A stretch of 64,000 nucleotides of DNA from DT-68 sp965263245 (GTDB lineage: Bacteria; Bacillota_I; Bacilli_A; Mycoplasmatales; Metamycoplasmataceae): positions 15,140 to 79,139 of the forward strand of contig CBDHHR010000480.1 in assembly GCA_965263245.1 (NCBI GenBank), in the 5' to 3' direction. Shown here piece by piece: positions 51,485 to 63,820 of the stretch. Position numbers and translations under genes: made by a program. Below the pieces are notes generated by a model. That model did no database searches. It saw only the letters and a program-made list of their open reading frames with translations, and was not told the origin of the DNA. The stretch's first letter is position 1. Every line of letters begins with the position of its first letter.

Positions 51485-52745
51485 TCTGTACATACAGGTG
51501 TTGTGTCTGTGTAGATCTGTCTACATATAGGTGTTGTGTCTGTGTGTAGATCTGTCTACATACAGGTGTTGTGTCTGTGTGTAGATCTGTCTACATACAG
51601 GTGTTGTGTCTTTGTGTAGATCTGTCTACATACAGGTGTTGTGTCTGTGTGTAGATCTGTCTACATACAGGTGTTGTGTCTGTGTGTAGATCTGTCTACA
51701 TACAGGTGTTGTGTCTGTGTAGATCTGTCTACATACAGGTGTTGTGTCTGTGTGTAGATCTGTCTACATACAGGTGTTGTGTCTGTGTGTAGATCTGTCT
51801 ACATACAGGTGTTGTGTCTGTGTAGATCTGTCTACATACAGGTGTTGTGTCTGTGTGTAGATCTGTCTACATACAGGTGTTGTGTCTGTGTAGATCTGTC
51901 TACATACAGGTGTTGTGTCTGTGTAGATCTGTCTACATACAGGTGTTGTGTCTGTGTAGATCTGTCTACATACAGGTGTTGTGTCTGTGTGTAGATCTGT
52001 CTACATACAGGTGTTGTGTGTGTAGATCTGTCTACATACAGGTGTTGTGTCTTTGTGTAGATCTGTCTACATACAGGTGTTGTGTCTGTGTGTAGATCTG
52101 TCTACATACAGGTGTTGTGTGTGTAGATCTGTCTACATACAGGTGTTGTGTCTGTGTAGATCTGTCTACATACAGGTGTTGTGTCTGTGTGTAGATCTGT
52201 CTACATACAGGTGTTGTGTCTGTGTAGATCTGTCTACATACAGGTGTTGTGTGTGTAGATCTGTCTACATACAGGTGTTGTGTCTGTGTGTAGATCTGTC
52301 TACATACAGGTGTTGTGTCTTTGTGTAGATCTGTCTACATACAGGTGTTGTGTCTGTGTGTAGATCTGTCTACATACAGGTGTTGTGTCTTTGTGTAGAT
52401 CTGTCTACATACAGGTGTTGTGTCTTTGTGTAGATCTGTCTACATACAGGTGTTGTGTCTGTGTATATCTGTCTACATACAGGTGTTGTGTCTGTGTGTA
52501 GATCTGTCTACATACAGGTGTTGTGTCTGTGTGTAGATCTGTCTACATACAGGTGTTGTGTCTGTGTAGATCTGTCTACATACAGGTGTTGTGTCTGTGT
52601 AGATCTGTCTACATACAGGTGTTGTGTGTGTAGATCTGTCTACATACAGGTGTTGTGTCTGTGTGTAGATCTGTCTACATACAGGTGTTGTGTCTGTGTA
52701 GATCTGTCTACATACAGGTGTTGTGTCTGTGTAGATCTGTCATAC
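51485..52745 (+). repeat. Irregular patch, HOR copy 9
   Basis: Contains CTGTACATACAGG near 51487, four 31 bp monomers lacking CTGT (near 52017, 52118, 52252, 52627), GTATATC near 52465 and CTGTCATACAGG near 52738. The last two are shared with copy 5 at equivalent positions. Confidence 0.82.
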
Positions 52746-53168
52746 AGGTGTTGTGTCTGTGTGTAGATCTGTCTACATACAGGTGTTGTGTCTGTGTGTA
52801 GATCTGTCTACATACAGGTGTTGTGTCTGTGTGTAGATCTGTCTACATACAGGTGTTGTGTCTGTGTGTAGATATGTCTACATACAGGTGTTGTGTCTGT
52901 GTAGATCTGTCTACATACAGGTGTTGTGTCTGTGTGTAGATCTGTCTACATACAGGTGTTGTGTCTGTGTGTAGATCTGTTTACATACAGGTGTTGTGTC
53001 TTTGTGTAGATCTGTCTACATACAGGTGTTGTGTCTGTGTGTAGATCTGTCTACATACAGGTGTTGTGTCTGTGTGTAGATCTGTCTACATACAGGTGTT
53101 GTGTCTGTGTGTAGATCTGTCTACATACAGGTGTTGTGTATGTGTAGATCTGTCTACATACAGGTGTT

Positions 53169-53945
53169 GTGTCTTTGTGCAGATCTGTCTACATACAGGT
53201 GTTGTGTCTGTGTGTAGATCTGTCTACATACAGGTGTTTTGTCTGTGTAGATCTGTCTACATACAGGTGTTGTGTCTGTGTAGATCTGTCTACATACAGG
53301 TGGTGTGTCTTTGTGCAGATCTGTCTACATATAGGTGTTGTTTCTGTGTAGATCTGTTTACATACAGGTGTTGTGTCTTTGTGTAGATCTGTCTACATAT
53401 AGGTGTTGTGTCTGTGTAGATCTGTTTACATACAGGTGTTGTGTCTTTGTGTAGATCTGTCTACATACAGGTGTTGTGTCTGTGTAGATCTGTCTACATA
53501 CAGGTGTTGTGTCTGTGTGTAGATCTGTCTACATACAGGTGTTGTGTCTGTGTAGATCTGTCTACATACAGGTGTTGTGTCTGTGTAGATCTGTCTACAT
53601 ACAGGTGTTGTGTCTATGTAGATCTGTCTACATACAGGTGTTGTGTCTGTGTAGATCTGTCTACATACAGGTGTTGTGTCTGTGTAGATCTGTCTACATA
53701 CAGGTGTTGTGTCTGTGTGTAGATCTGTCTACATACAGGTGTTGTGTCTGTGTAGATCTGTCTACATACAGGTGTTGTGTCTGTGTAGATCTGTCTACAT
53801 ACAGGTGGTGTGTCTTTGTGCAGATCTGTCTACATATAGGTGTTGTTTCTGTGTAGATCTGTTTACATACAGGTGTTGTGTCTTTGTGTAGATCTGTCTA
53901 CATATAGGTGTTGTGTCTGTGTAGATCTGTTTACATACAGGTGTT
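53169..53945 (+). repeat. A module, copy 10
   Basis: Half copy 53169-53440 (272 bp; CTTTGTGCAG and GTTTTGTC near 53237) and full unit 53441-53945 (505 bp) with standard order. Confidence 0.9.
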
Positions 53946-55113
53946 GTGTCTTTGTGTAGATCTGTCTACATACAGGTGTTGTGTCTGTGTAGATCTGTCT
54001 ACATACAGGTGTTGTGTCTGTGTGTAGATCTGTCTACATACAGGTGTTGTGTCTGTGTAGATCTGTCTACATACAGGTGTTGTGTCTGTGTAGATCTGTC
54101 TACATACAGGTGTTGTGTCTATGTAGATCTGTCTACATATAGGTGTTGTGTCTGTGTGTAGATCTGTCTACATACAGGTGTTGTGGCTGTGTGTAGATCT
54201 GTCTACATACAGGTGTTGTGTCTTTGTGTAGATCTGTCTACATACAGGTGTTGTGTCTGTGTGTAGATCTGTCTACATACAGGTGTTGTGTCTGTGTGTA
54301 GATCTGTCTACATACAGGTGTTGTGTCTGTGTAGATCTGTCTACATACAGGTGTTGTGTCTGTGTGTAGATATGTCTACATACAGGTGTTGTGTCTGTGT
54401 AGATCTGTCTACATACAGGTGTTGTGTCTGTGTAGATCTGTCTACATACAGGTGTTGTGTCTGTGTGTAGATCTGTCTACATACAGGTGTTGTGTCTGTG
54501 TAGATCTGTCTACATAGAGGTGTTGTGTCTGTGTAGATCTGTCTAAATACAGGTGTTGTGTCTGTGTGTAGATCTGTCTGCATATAGGTGTTGTGTCTGT
54601 GTGTAGATCTGTCTACATACAGGTGTTGTGGCTGTGTGTAGATCTGTTTACATACAGGTGTTGTGTCTGTGTGTAGATCTGTCTACATACAGGTGTTGTG
54701 TCTGTGTAGATCTGTCTACATACAGGTGTTGTGTCTGTGTGTAGATCTGTCTACATATAGGTGTTGTGTCTGTGTGTAGATCTGTCTACATACAGGTGTT
54801 GTGTCTGTGTGTAGATCTGTTTACATACAGGTGTTGTGTCTTTGTGTAGATCTGTCTACATACAGGTGTTGTGTCTGTGTGTAGATCTGTCTACATACAG
54901 GTGTTGTGTCTGTGTGTAGATCTGTCTACATACAGGTGTTGTGTCTGTGTAGATCTGTCTACATACAGGTGTTGTGTCTGTGTGTAGATCTGTCTACATA
55001 CAGGTGTTGTGTCTGTGTGTAGATATGTCTACATACAGGTGTTGTGTCTGTGTGTAGATATGTCTACATACAGGTGTTGTGTCTGTGTAGATCTGTCTAC
55101 ATACAGGTGTTGT

Positions 55114-56355
55114 GAATGTGTGTAGATCTGTCTACATACAGGTGTTGTGTCTGTGTGTAGATCTGTCTACATACAGGTGTTGTGTCTGTGTGTAGATATG
55201 TCTACATACAGGTGTTGTGTCTGTGTGTAGATATGTCTACATACAGGTGTTGTGTCTGTGTAGATCTGTCTACATACAGGTGTTGTGAATGTGTGTAGAT
55301 CTGTCTACATACAGGTGTTGTGTCTGTGTGTAGATCTGTCTACATACAGGTGTTGTGTCTGTGTGTAGATCTGTCTACATACAGGTGTTGTGTCTGTGTG
55401 TAGATCTGTCTACATACAGGTGTTGTGTCTGTGTAGATCTGTCTACATACAGGTGTTGTGTCTGTGTGTAGATCTGTCTACATACAGGTGTTGTGTCTGT
55501 GTGTAGATATGTCTACATACAGGTGTTGTGTCTGTGTGTAGATATGTCTACATACAGGTGTTGTGTCTGTGTAGATCTGTCTACATACAGGTGTTGTGAA
55601 TGTGTGTAGATCTGTCTACATACAGGTGTTGTGTCTGTGTGTAGATCTGTCTACATACAGGTGTTGTGTCTGTGTGTAGATATGTCTACATACAGGTGTT
55701 GTGTCTGTGTGTAGATATGTCTACATACAGGTGTTGTGTCTGTGTAGATCTGTCTACATACAGGTGTTGTGAATGTGTGTAGATCTGTCTACATACAGGT
55801 GTTGTGTCTGTGTGTAGATCTGTCTACATACAGGTGTTGTGTCTGTGTGTAGATATGTCTACATACAGGTGTTGTGTCTGTGTAGATCTGTCTACATACA
55901 GGTGTTGTGTCTGTGTGTAGATCTGTCTACATACAGGTGTTGTGTCTGTGTGTAGATCTGTTTACATACAGGTGTTGTGTCTTTGTGTAGATCTGTCTAC
56001 ATACAGGTGTTGTGTCTGTGTGTAGATCTGTCTACATACAGGTGTTGTGTCTGTGTGTAGATCTGTCTACATACAGGTGTTGTGTCTGTGTAGATCTGTC
56101 TACATACAGGTGTTGTGAATGTGTGTAGATCTGTCTAAATACAGGTGTTGTGTCTGTGTGTAGATCTGTCTACATACAGGTGTTGTGTCTGTGTGTAGAT
56201 ATGTCTACATACAGGTGTTGTGTCTGTGTGTAGATATGTCTACATACAGGTGTTGTGTCTGTGTAGATCTGTCTACATACAGGTGTTGTGAATGTGTGTA
56301 GATCTGTCTACATATAGGTGTTGTGTCTGTGTAGATCTGTTTACATACAGGTGGT
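55114..56355 (+). repeat. Pentamer tract, copy 10 (complete)
   Basis: All six GAATG monomers with canonical spacing. The fifth (56117) is followed by CTAAATAC, otherwise found after GAATG only at the same place in copy 11. Confidence 0.9.
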
Positions 56356-56860
56356 GTGTCTTTGTGTAGATCTGTCTACATACAGGTGTTGTGTCTGTGT
56401 AGATCTGTCTACATACAGGTGTTGTGTCTGTGTGTAGATCTGTCTACATACAGGTGTTGTGTCTGTGTAGATCTGTCTACATACAGGTGTTGTGTCTGTG
56501 TAGATCTGTCTACATACAGGTGTTGTGTCTATGTAGATCTGTCTACATACAGGTGTTGTGTCTGTGTAGATCTGTCTACATACAGGTGTTGTGTCTGTGT
56601 AGATCTGTCTACATACAGGTGTTGTGTCTGTGTGTAGATCTGTCTACATACAGGTGTTGTGTCTGTGTAGATCTGTCTACATACAGGTGTTGTGTCTGTG
56701 TAGATCTGTCTACATACAGGTGGTGTGTCTTTGTGCAGATCTGTCTACATATAGGTGTTGTTTCTGTGTAGATCTGTTTACATACAGGTGTTGTGTCTTT
56801 GTGTAGATCTGTCTACATATAGGTGTTGTGTCTGTGTAGATCTGTTTACATACAGGTGTT
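56356..56860 (+). repeat. B unit, copy 10 (505 bp)
   Basis: Standard order with GGTGGTG entry; the next half-unit starts at 56861. Confidence 0.9.
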
Positions 56861-59011
56861 GTGTCTTTGTGTAGATCTGTCTACATACAGGTGTTGTGTC
56901 TGTGTAGATCTGTCTACATACAGGTGTTGTGTCTGTGTGTAGATCTGTCTACATACAGGTGTTGTGTCTGTGTAGATCTGTCTACATACAGGTGTTGTGT
57001 CTGTGTAGATCTGTCTACATACAGGTGTTGTGTCTATGTAGATCTGTCTACATACAGGTGTTGTGTCTGTGTAGATCTGTCTACATACAGGTGTTGTGTC
57101 TGTGTAGATCTGTCTACATACAGGTGTTGTGTCTTTGTGTAGATCTGTCTACATACAGGTGTTGTGTCTGTGTGTAGATCTGTCTACATACAGGTGTTGT
57201 GTCTGTGTGTAGATCTGTCTACATACAGGTGTTGTGTCTGTGTAGATCTGTCTACATACAGGTGTTGTGTCTGTGTGTAGATATGTCTACATACAGGTGT
57301 TGTGTCTGTGTAGATCTGTCTACATACAGGTGTTGTGTCTATGTAGATCTGTCTACATATAGGTGTTGTGTCTGTGTGTAGATCTGTCTACATACAGGTG
57401 TTGTGGCTGTGTGTAGATCTGTCTACATACAGGTGTTGTGTCTTTGTGTAGATCTGTCTACATACAGGTGTTGTGTCTGTGTGTAGATCTGTCTACATAC
57501 AGGTGTTGTGTCTGTGTGTAGATCTGTCTACATACAGGTGTTGTGTCTGTGTAGATCTGTCTACATACAGGTGTTGTGTCTGTGTGTAGATATGTCTACA
57601 TACAGGTGTTGTGTCTGTGTAGATCTGTCTACATACAGGTGTTGTGTCTGTGTAGATCTGTCTACATACAGGTGTTGTGTCTGTGTGTAGATCTGTCTAC
57701 ATACAGGTGTTGTGTCTGTGTAGATCTGTCTACATACAGGTGTTGTGTCTGTGTAGATCTGTCTACATACAGGTGTTGTGTCTGTGTAGATCTGTCTACA
57801 TACAGGTGTTGTGTCTGTGTGTAGATCTGTCTACATACAGGTGTTGTGTCTTTGTGTAGATCTGTCTACATACAGGTGTTGTGTCTTTGTGTAGACCTGT
57901 CTACATACAGGTGTTGTGTCTGTGTGTAGATCTGTCTACATACAGGTGTTGTGTCTTTGTGTAGATCTGTCTACATAAAGGTGTTGTGTCTGTGTAGATC
58001 TGTCTACATACAGGTGTTGTGTCTGTGTGTAGATCTGTCTACATACAGGTGTTGTGTCTGTATAGATATGTCTACATACAGGTGTTGTGTCTGTGTAGAT
58101 CTGTCTACATACAGGTGTTGTGTCTGTGTGTAGATCTGTCTACATACAGGTGTTGTGTCTTTGTGTAGATCTGTCTACATACAGGTGTTGTGTCTGTGTA
58201 GATCTGTCTACATACAGGTGTTGTGTCTTTGTGTAGATCTGTCTACATACAGGTGTTGTGTCTTTGTGTAGATCTGTCTACATACAGGTGTTGTGTCTGT
58301 GTATATCTGTCTACATACAGGTGTTGTGTCTGTGTGTAGATCTGTCTACATACAGGTGTTGTGTCTGTGTGTAGATCTGTCTACATACAGGTGTTGTGTC
58401 TGTGTAGATCTGTCTACATACAGGTGTTGTGTCTGTGTAGATCTGTCTACATACAGGTGTTGTGTCTGTGTAGATCTGTCTACATACAGGTGTTGTGTCT
58501 GTGTGTAGATCTGTCTACATACAGGTGTTGTGTCTGTGTAGATCTGTCTACATACAGGTGTTGTGTCTGTGTAGATCTGTCTAAATACAGGTGTTGTGTC
58601 TGTGTGTAGATCTGTCTACATACAGGTGTTGTGGCTGTGTGTAGATCTGTTTACATACAGGTGTTGTGTCTGTGTGTAGATCTGTCTACATACAGGTGTT
58701 GTGTCTGTGTGTAGATATGTCTACATACAGGTGTTGTGTCTGTGTAGATCTGTCTACATACAGGTGTTGTGTCTGTGTGTAGATCTGTCTACATACAGGT
58801 GTTGTGTCTGTGTGTAGATCTGTTTACATACAGGTGTTGTGTCTTTGTGTAGATCTGTCTACATACAGGTGTTGTGTCTGTGTGTAGATCTGTCTACATA
58901 CAGGTGTTGTGTCTGTGTGTAGATCTGTCTACATACAGGTGTTGTGTCTGTGTGTAGATCTGTCTACATACAGGTGTTGTGTATGTGTAGATCTGTCTAC
59001 ATACAGGTGTT

Positions 59012-59788
59012 GTGTCTTTGTGCAGATCTGTCTACATACAGGTGTTGTGTCTGTGTGTAGATCTGTCTACATACAGGTGTTTTGTCTGTGTAGATCTGTC
59101 TACATACAGGTGTTGTGTCTGTGTAGATCTGTCTACATACAGGTGGTGTGTCTTTGTGCAGATCTGTCTACATATAGGTGTTGTTTCTGTGTAGATCTGT
59201 TTACATACAGGTGTTGTGTCTTTGTGTAGATCTGTCTACATATAGGTGTTGTGTCTGTGTAGATCTGTTTACATACAGGTGTTGTGTCTTTGTGTAGATC
59301 TGTCTACATACAGGTGTTGTGTCTGTGTAGATCTGTCTACATACAGGTGTTGTGTCTGTGTGTAGATCTGTCTACATACAGGTGTTGTGTCTGTGTAGAT
59401 CTGTCTACATACAGGTGTTGTGTCTGTGTAGATCTGTCTACATACAGGTGTTGTGTCTATGTAGATCTGTCTACATACAGGTGTTGTGTCTGTGTAGATC
59501 TGTCTACATACAGGTGTTGTGTCTGTGTAGATCTGTCTACATACAGGTGTTGTGTCTGTGTGTAGATCTGTCTACATACAGGTGTTGTGTCTGTGTAGAT
59601 CTGTCTACATACAGGTGTTGTGTCTGTGTAGATCTGTCTACATACAGGTGGTGTGTCTTTGTGCAGATCTGTCTACATATAGGTGTTGTTTCTGTGTAGA
59701 TCTGTTTACATACAGGTGTTGTGTCTTTGTGTAGATCTGTCTACATATAGGTGTTGTGTCTGTGTAGATCTGTTTACATACAGGTGTT
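59012..59788 (+). repeat. A module, copy 11
   Basis: Half copy 59012-59283 (272 bp; CTTTGTGCAG and GTTTTGTC near 59088) and full unit 59284-59788 (505 bp). I see no difference from the copy 10 module. Confidence 0.9.
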
Positions 59789-60956
59789 GTGTCTTTGTGT
59801 AGATCTGTCTACATACAGGTGTTGTGTCTGTGTAGATCTGTCTACATACAGGTGTTGTGTCTGTGTGTAGATCTGTCTACATACAGGTGTTGTGTCTGTG
59901 TAGATCTGTCTACATACAGGTGTTGTGTCTGTGTAGATCTGTCTACATACAGGTGTTGTGTCTATGTAGATCTGTCTACATATAGGTGTTGTGTCTGTGT
60001 GTAGATCTGTCTACATACAGGTGTTGTGGCTGTGTGTAGATCTGTCTACATACAGGTGTTGTGTCTTTGTGTAGATCTGTCTACATACAGGTGTTGTGTC
60101 TGTGTGTAGATCTGTCTACATACAGGTGTTGTGTCTGTGTGTAGATCTGTCTACATACAGGTGTTGTGTCTGTGTAGATCTGTCTACATACAGGTGTTGT
60201 GTCTGTGTGTAGATATGTCTACATACAGGTGTTGTGTCTGTGTAGATCTGTCTACATACAGGTGTTGTGTCTGTGTAGATCTGTCTACATACAGGTGTTG
60301 TGTCTGTGTGTAGATCTGTCTACATACAGGTGTTGTGTCTGTGTAGATCTGTCTACATAGAGGTGTTGTGTCTGTGTAGATCTGTCTAAATACAGGTGTT
60401 GTGTCTGTGTGTAGATCTGTCTGCATATAGGTGTTGTGTCTGTGTGTAGATCTGTCTACATACAGGTGTTGTGGCTGTGTGTAGATCTGTTTACATACAG
60501 GTGTTGTGTCTGTGTGTAGATCTGTCTACATACAGGTGTTGTGTCTGTGTAGATCTGTCTACATACAGGTGTTGTGTCTGTGTGTAGATCTGTCTACATA
60601 TAGGTGTTGTGTCTGTGTGTAGATCTGTCTACATACAGGTGTTGTGTCTGTGTGTAGATCTGTTTACATACAGGTGTTGTGTCTTTGTGTAGATCTGTCT
60701 ACATACAGGTGTTGTGTCTGTGTGTAGATCTGTCTACATACAGGTGTTGTGTCTGTGTGTAGATCTGTCTACATACAGGTGTTGTGTCTGTGTAGATCTG
60801 TCTACATACAGGTGTTGTGTCTGTGTGTAGATCTGTCTACATACAGGTGTTGTGTCTGTGTGTAGATATGTCTACATACAGGTGTTGTGTCTGTGTGTAG
60901 ATATGTCTACATACAGGTGTTGTGTCTGTGTAGATCTGTCTACATACAGGTGTTGT

Positions 60957-62198
60957 GAATGTGTGTAGATCTGTCTACATACAGGTGTTGTGTCTGTGTG
61001 TAGATCTGTCTACATACAGGTGTTGTGTCTGTGTGTAGATATGTCTACATACAGGTGTTGTGTCTGTGTGTAGATATGTCTACATACAGGTGTTGTGTCT
61101 GTGTAGATCTGTCTACATACAGGTGTTGTGAATGTGTGTAGATCTGTCTACATACAGGTGTTGTGTCTGTGTGTAGATCTGTCTACATACAGGTGTTGTG
61201 TCTGTGTGTAGATCTGTCTACATACAGGTGTTGTGTCTGTGTGTAGATCTGTCTACATACAGGTGTTGTGTCTGTGTAGATCTGTCTACATACAGGTGTT
61301 GTGTCTGTGTGTAGATCTGTCTACATACAGGTGTTGTGTCTGTGTGTAGATATGTCTACATACAGGTGTTGTGTCTGTGTGTAGATATGTCTACATACAG
61401 GTGTTGTGTCTGTGTAGATCTGTCTACATACAGGTGTTGTGAATGTGTGTAGATCTGTCTACATACAGGTGTTGTGTCTGTGTGTAGATCTGTCTACATA
61501 CAGGTGTTGTGTCTGTGTGTAGATATGTCTACATACAGGTGTTGTGTCTGTGTGTAGATATGTCTACATACAGGTGTTGTGTCTGTGTAGATCTGTCTAC
61601 ATACAGGTGTTGTGAATGTGTGTAGATCTGTCTACATACAGGTGTTGTGTCTGTGTGTAGATCTGTCTACATACAGGTGTTGTGTCTGTGTGTAGATATG
61701 TCTACATACAGGTGTTGTGTCTGTGTAGATCTGTCTACATACAGGTGTTGTGTCTGTGTGTAGATCTGTCTACATACAGGTGTTGTGTCTGTGTGTAGAT
61801 CTGTTTACATACAGGTGTTGTGTCTTTGTGTAGATCTGTCTACATACAGGTGTTGTGTCTGTGTGTAGATCTGTCTACATACAGGTGTTGTGTCTGTGTG
61901 TAGATCTGTCTACATACAGGTGTTGTGTCTGTGTAGATCTGTCTACATACAGGTGTTGTGAATGTGTGTAGATCTGTCTAAATACAGGTGTTGTGTCTGT
62001 GTGTAGATCTGTCTACATACAGGTGTTGTGTCTGTGTGTAGATATGTCTACATACAGGTGTTGTGTCTGTGTGTAGATATGTCTACATACAGGTGTTGTG
62101 TCTGTGTAGATCTGTCTACATACAGGTGTTGTGAATGTGTGTAGATCTGTCTACATATAGGTGTTGTGTCTGTGTAGATCTGTTTACATACAGGTGGT
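60957..62198 (+). repeat. Pentamer tract, copy 11 (complete)
   Basis: All six GAATG monomers with canonical spacing, with the copy 10-specific CTAAATAC after the fifth (61960). Confidence 0.9.
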
Positions 62199-62703
62199 GT
62201 GTCTTTGTGTAGATCTGTCTACATACAGGTGTTGTGTCTGTGTAGATCTGTCTACATACAGGTGTTGTGTCTGTGTGTAGATCTGTCTACATACAGGTGT
62301 TGTGTCTGTGTAGATCTGTCTACATACAGGTGTTGTGTCTGTGTAGATCTGTCTACATACAGGTGTTGTGTCTATGTAGATCTGTCTACATACAGGTGTT
62401 GTGTCTGTGTAGATCTGTCTACATACAGGTGTTGTGTCTGTGTAGATCTGTCTACATACAGGTGTTGTGTCTGTGTGTAGATCTGTCTACATACAGGTGT
62501 TGTGTCTGTGTAGATCTGTCTACATACAGGTGTTGTGTCTGTGTAGATCTGTCTACATACAGGTGGTGTGTCTTTGTGCAGATCTGTCTACATATAGGTG
62601 TTGTTTCTGTGTAGATCTGTTTACATACAGGTGTTGTGTCTTTGTGTAGATCTGTCTACATATAGGTGTTGTGTCTGTGTAGATCTGTTTACATACAGGT
62701 GTT
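62199..62703 (+). repeat. B unit, copy 11 (505 bp)
   Basis: Standard order with GGTGGTG entry; the next half-unit starts at 62704. Confidence 0.9.
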
Positions 62704-63434
62704 GTGTCTTTGTGTAGATCTGTCTACATACAGGTGTTGTGTCTGTGTAGATCTGTCTACATACAGGTGTTGTGTCTGTGTGTAGATCTGTCTACATACA
62801 GGTGTTGTGTCTGTGTAGATCTGTCTACATACAGGTGTTGTGTCTGTGTAGATCTGTCTACATACAGGTGTTGTGTCTATGTAGATCTGTCTACATACAG
62901 GTGTTGTGTCTGTGTAGATCTGTCTACATACAGGTGTTGTGTCTGTGTAGATCTGTCTACATACAGGTGTTGTGTCTTTGTGTAGATCTGTCTACATACA
63001 GGTGTTGTGTCTGTGTGTAGATCTGTCTACATACAGGTGTTGTGTCTGTGTGTAGATCTGTCTACATACAGGTGTTGTGTCTGTGTAGATCTGTCTACAT
63101 ACAGGTGTTGTGTCTGTGTGTAGATATGTCTACATACAGGTGTTGTGTCTGTGTAGATCTGTCTACATACAGGTGTTGTGTCTATGTAGATCTGTCTACA
63201 TATAGGTGTTGTGTCTGTGTGTAGATCTGTCTACATACAGGTGTTGTGGCTGTGTGTAGATCTGTCTACATACAGGTGTTGTGTCTTTGTGTAGATCTGT
63301 CTACATACAGGTGTTGTGTCTGTGTGTAGATCTGTCTACATACAGGTGTTGTGTCTGTGTGTAGATCTGTCTACATACAGGTGTTGTGTCTGTGTAGATC
63401 TGTCTACATACAGGTGTTGTGTCTGTGTGTAGAT

Positions 63435-63820
63435 ATGTCTTGTCTACATACAGGTGTTGTGTCTGTGTAGATCTGTCTACATACAGGTGTTGTGTCTGTG
63501 TGTAGATCTGTCTACATACAGGTGTTGTGTCTGTGTAGATCTGTCTACATACAGGTGTTGTGTCTGTGTAGATCTGTCTACATACAGGTGTTGTGTCTGT
63601 GTAGATCTGTCTACATACAGGTGTTGTGTCTGTGTGTAGATCTGTCTACATACAGGTGTTGTGTCTTGTGTGTAGATCTGTCTACATACAGGTGTTGTGT
63701 CTGTGTGTAGATCTGTCTACATACAGGTGTTGTGTCTGTGTGTAGATCTGTCTACATACAGGTGTTGTGTCTTGTGTAGATCTGTCTACATAAAGGTGTT
63801 GTGTCTGTGGTGTGTAGATC
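63435..63820 (+). repeat. Irregular patch, HOR copy 11
   Basis: Contains GATATGTCTTGTCTAC near 63437, GTCTTGTGTGTAG near 63664, GTCTTGTGTAG near 63770, ATAAAGG near 63793 and CTGTGGTGTGTAG near 63808. The segment up to the GTATATC marker has lost about four monomers relative to copy 10. Confidence 0.8.

Larger units (their letters stand above)
47606..53440 (+). repeat. HOR copy 9 (5,835 bp)
   Basis: A to B is 2,920 bp: plus 8 from the disturbed A unit (47606-48118, the only 505 bp unit of altered length) and minus 3 from GTAGTGTCTAC near 49229. GAATG monomers are at 49284, 49768, 49941, 50287 and 50460; the second site is an ordinary monomer. The second half has a patch of 31 bp monomers lacking CTGT (near 52017, 52118, 52252, 52627) and the CTGTCATACAGG deletion shared with copy 5. 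Confidence 0.92.
53441..59283 (+). repeat. HOR copy 10 (5,843 bp, canonical)
   Basis: Both halves have the modal lengths (2,915 and 2,928 bp), so this is the best reference copy in the window. All six GAATG monomers are present: 55114, 55287, 55598, 55771, 56117 and 56290. It carries GTGGC, ACATAGAGG, CTAAATAC, CTGCATATAGG, GGTGGTG at B, GTAGACC near 57894, ATAAAGG near 57972, GTATAG near 58061 and GTATATC near 58303. GAATG followed by CTAAATAC at 56117 is shared only with copy 11. Confidence 0.94.

Noticed and set aside
23330..63820. Irregular patches dismissed entirely as sequencing error
   Set aside because: Random error cannot explain rare indels shared at equivalent HOR positions (copies 4 and 8; copies 5 and 9). 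Homopolymer miscalls are also unlikely, because there are no long homopolymers. Assembly mixing remains possible, so these patches are reported with caution instead of discarded.
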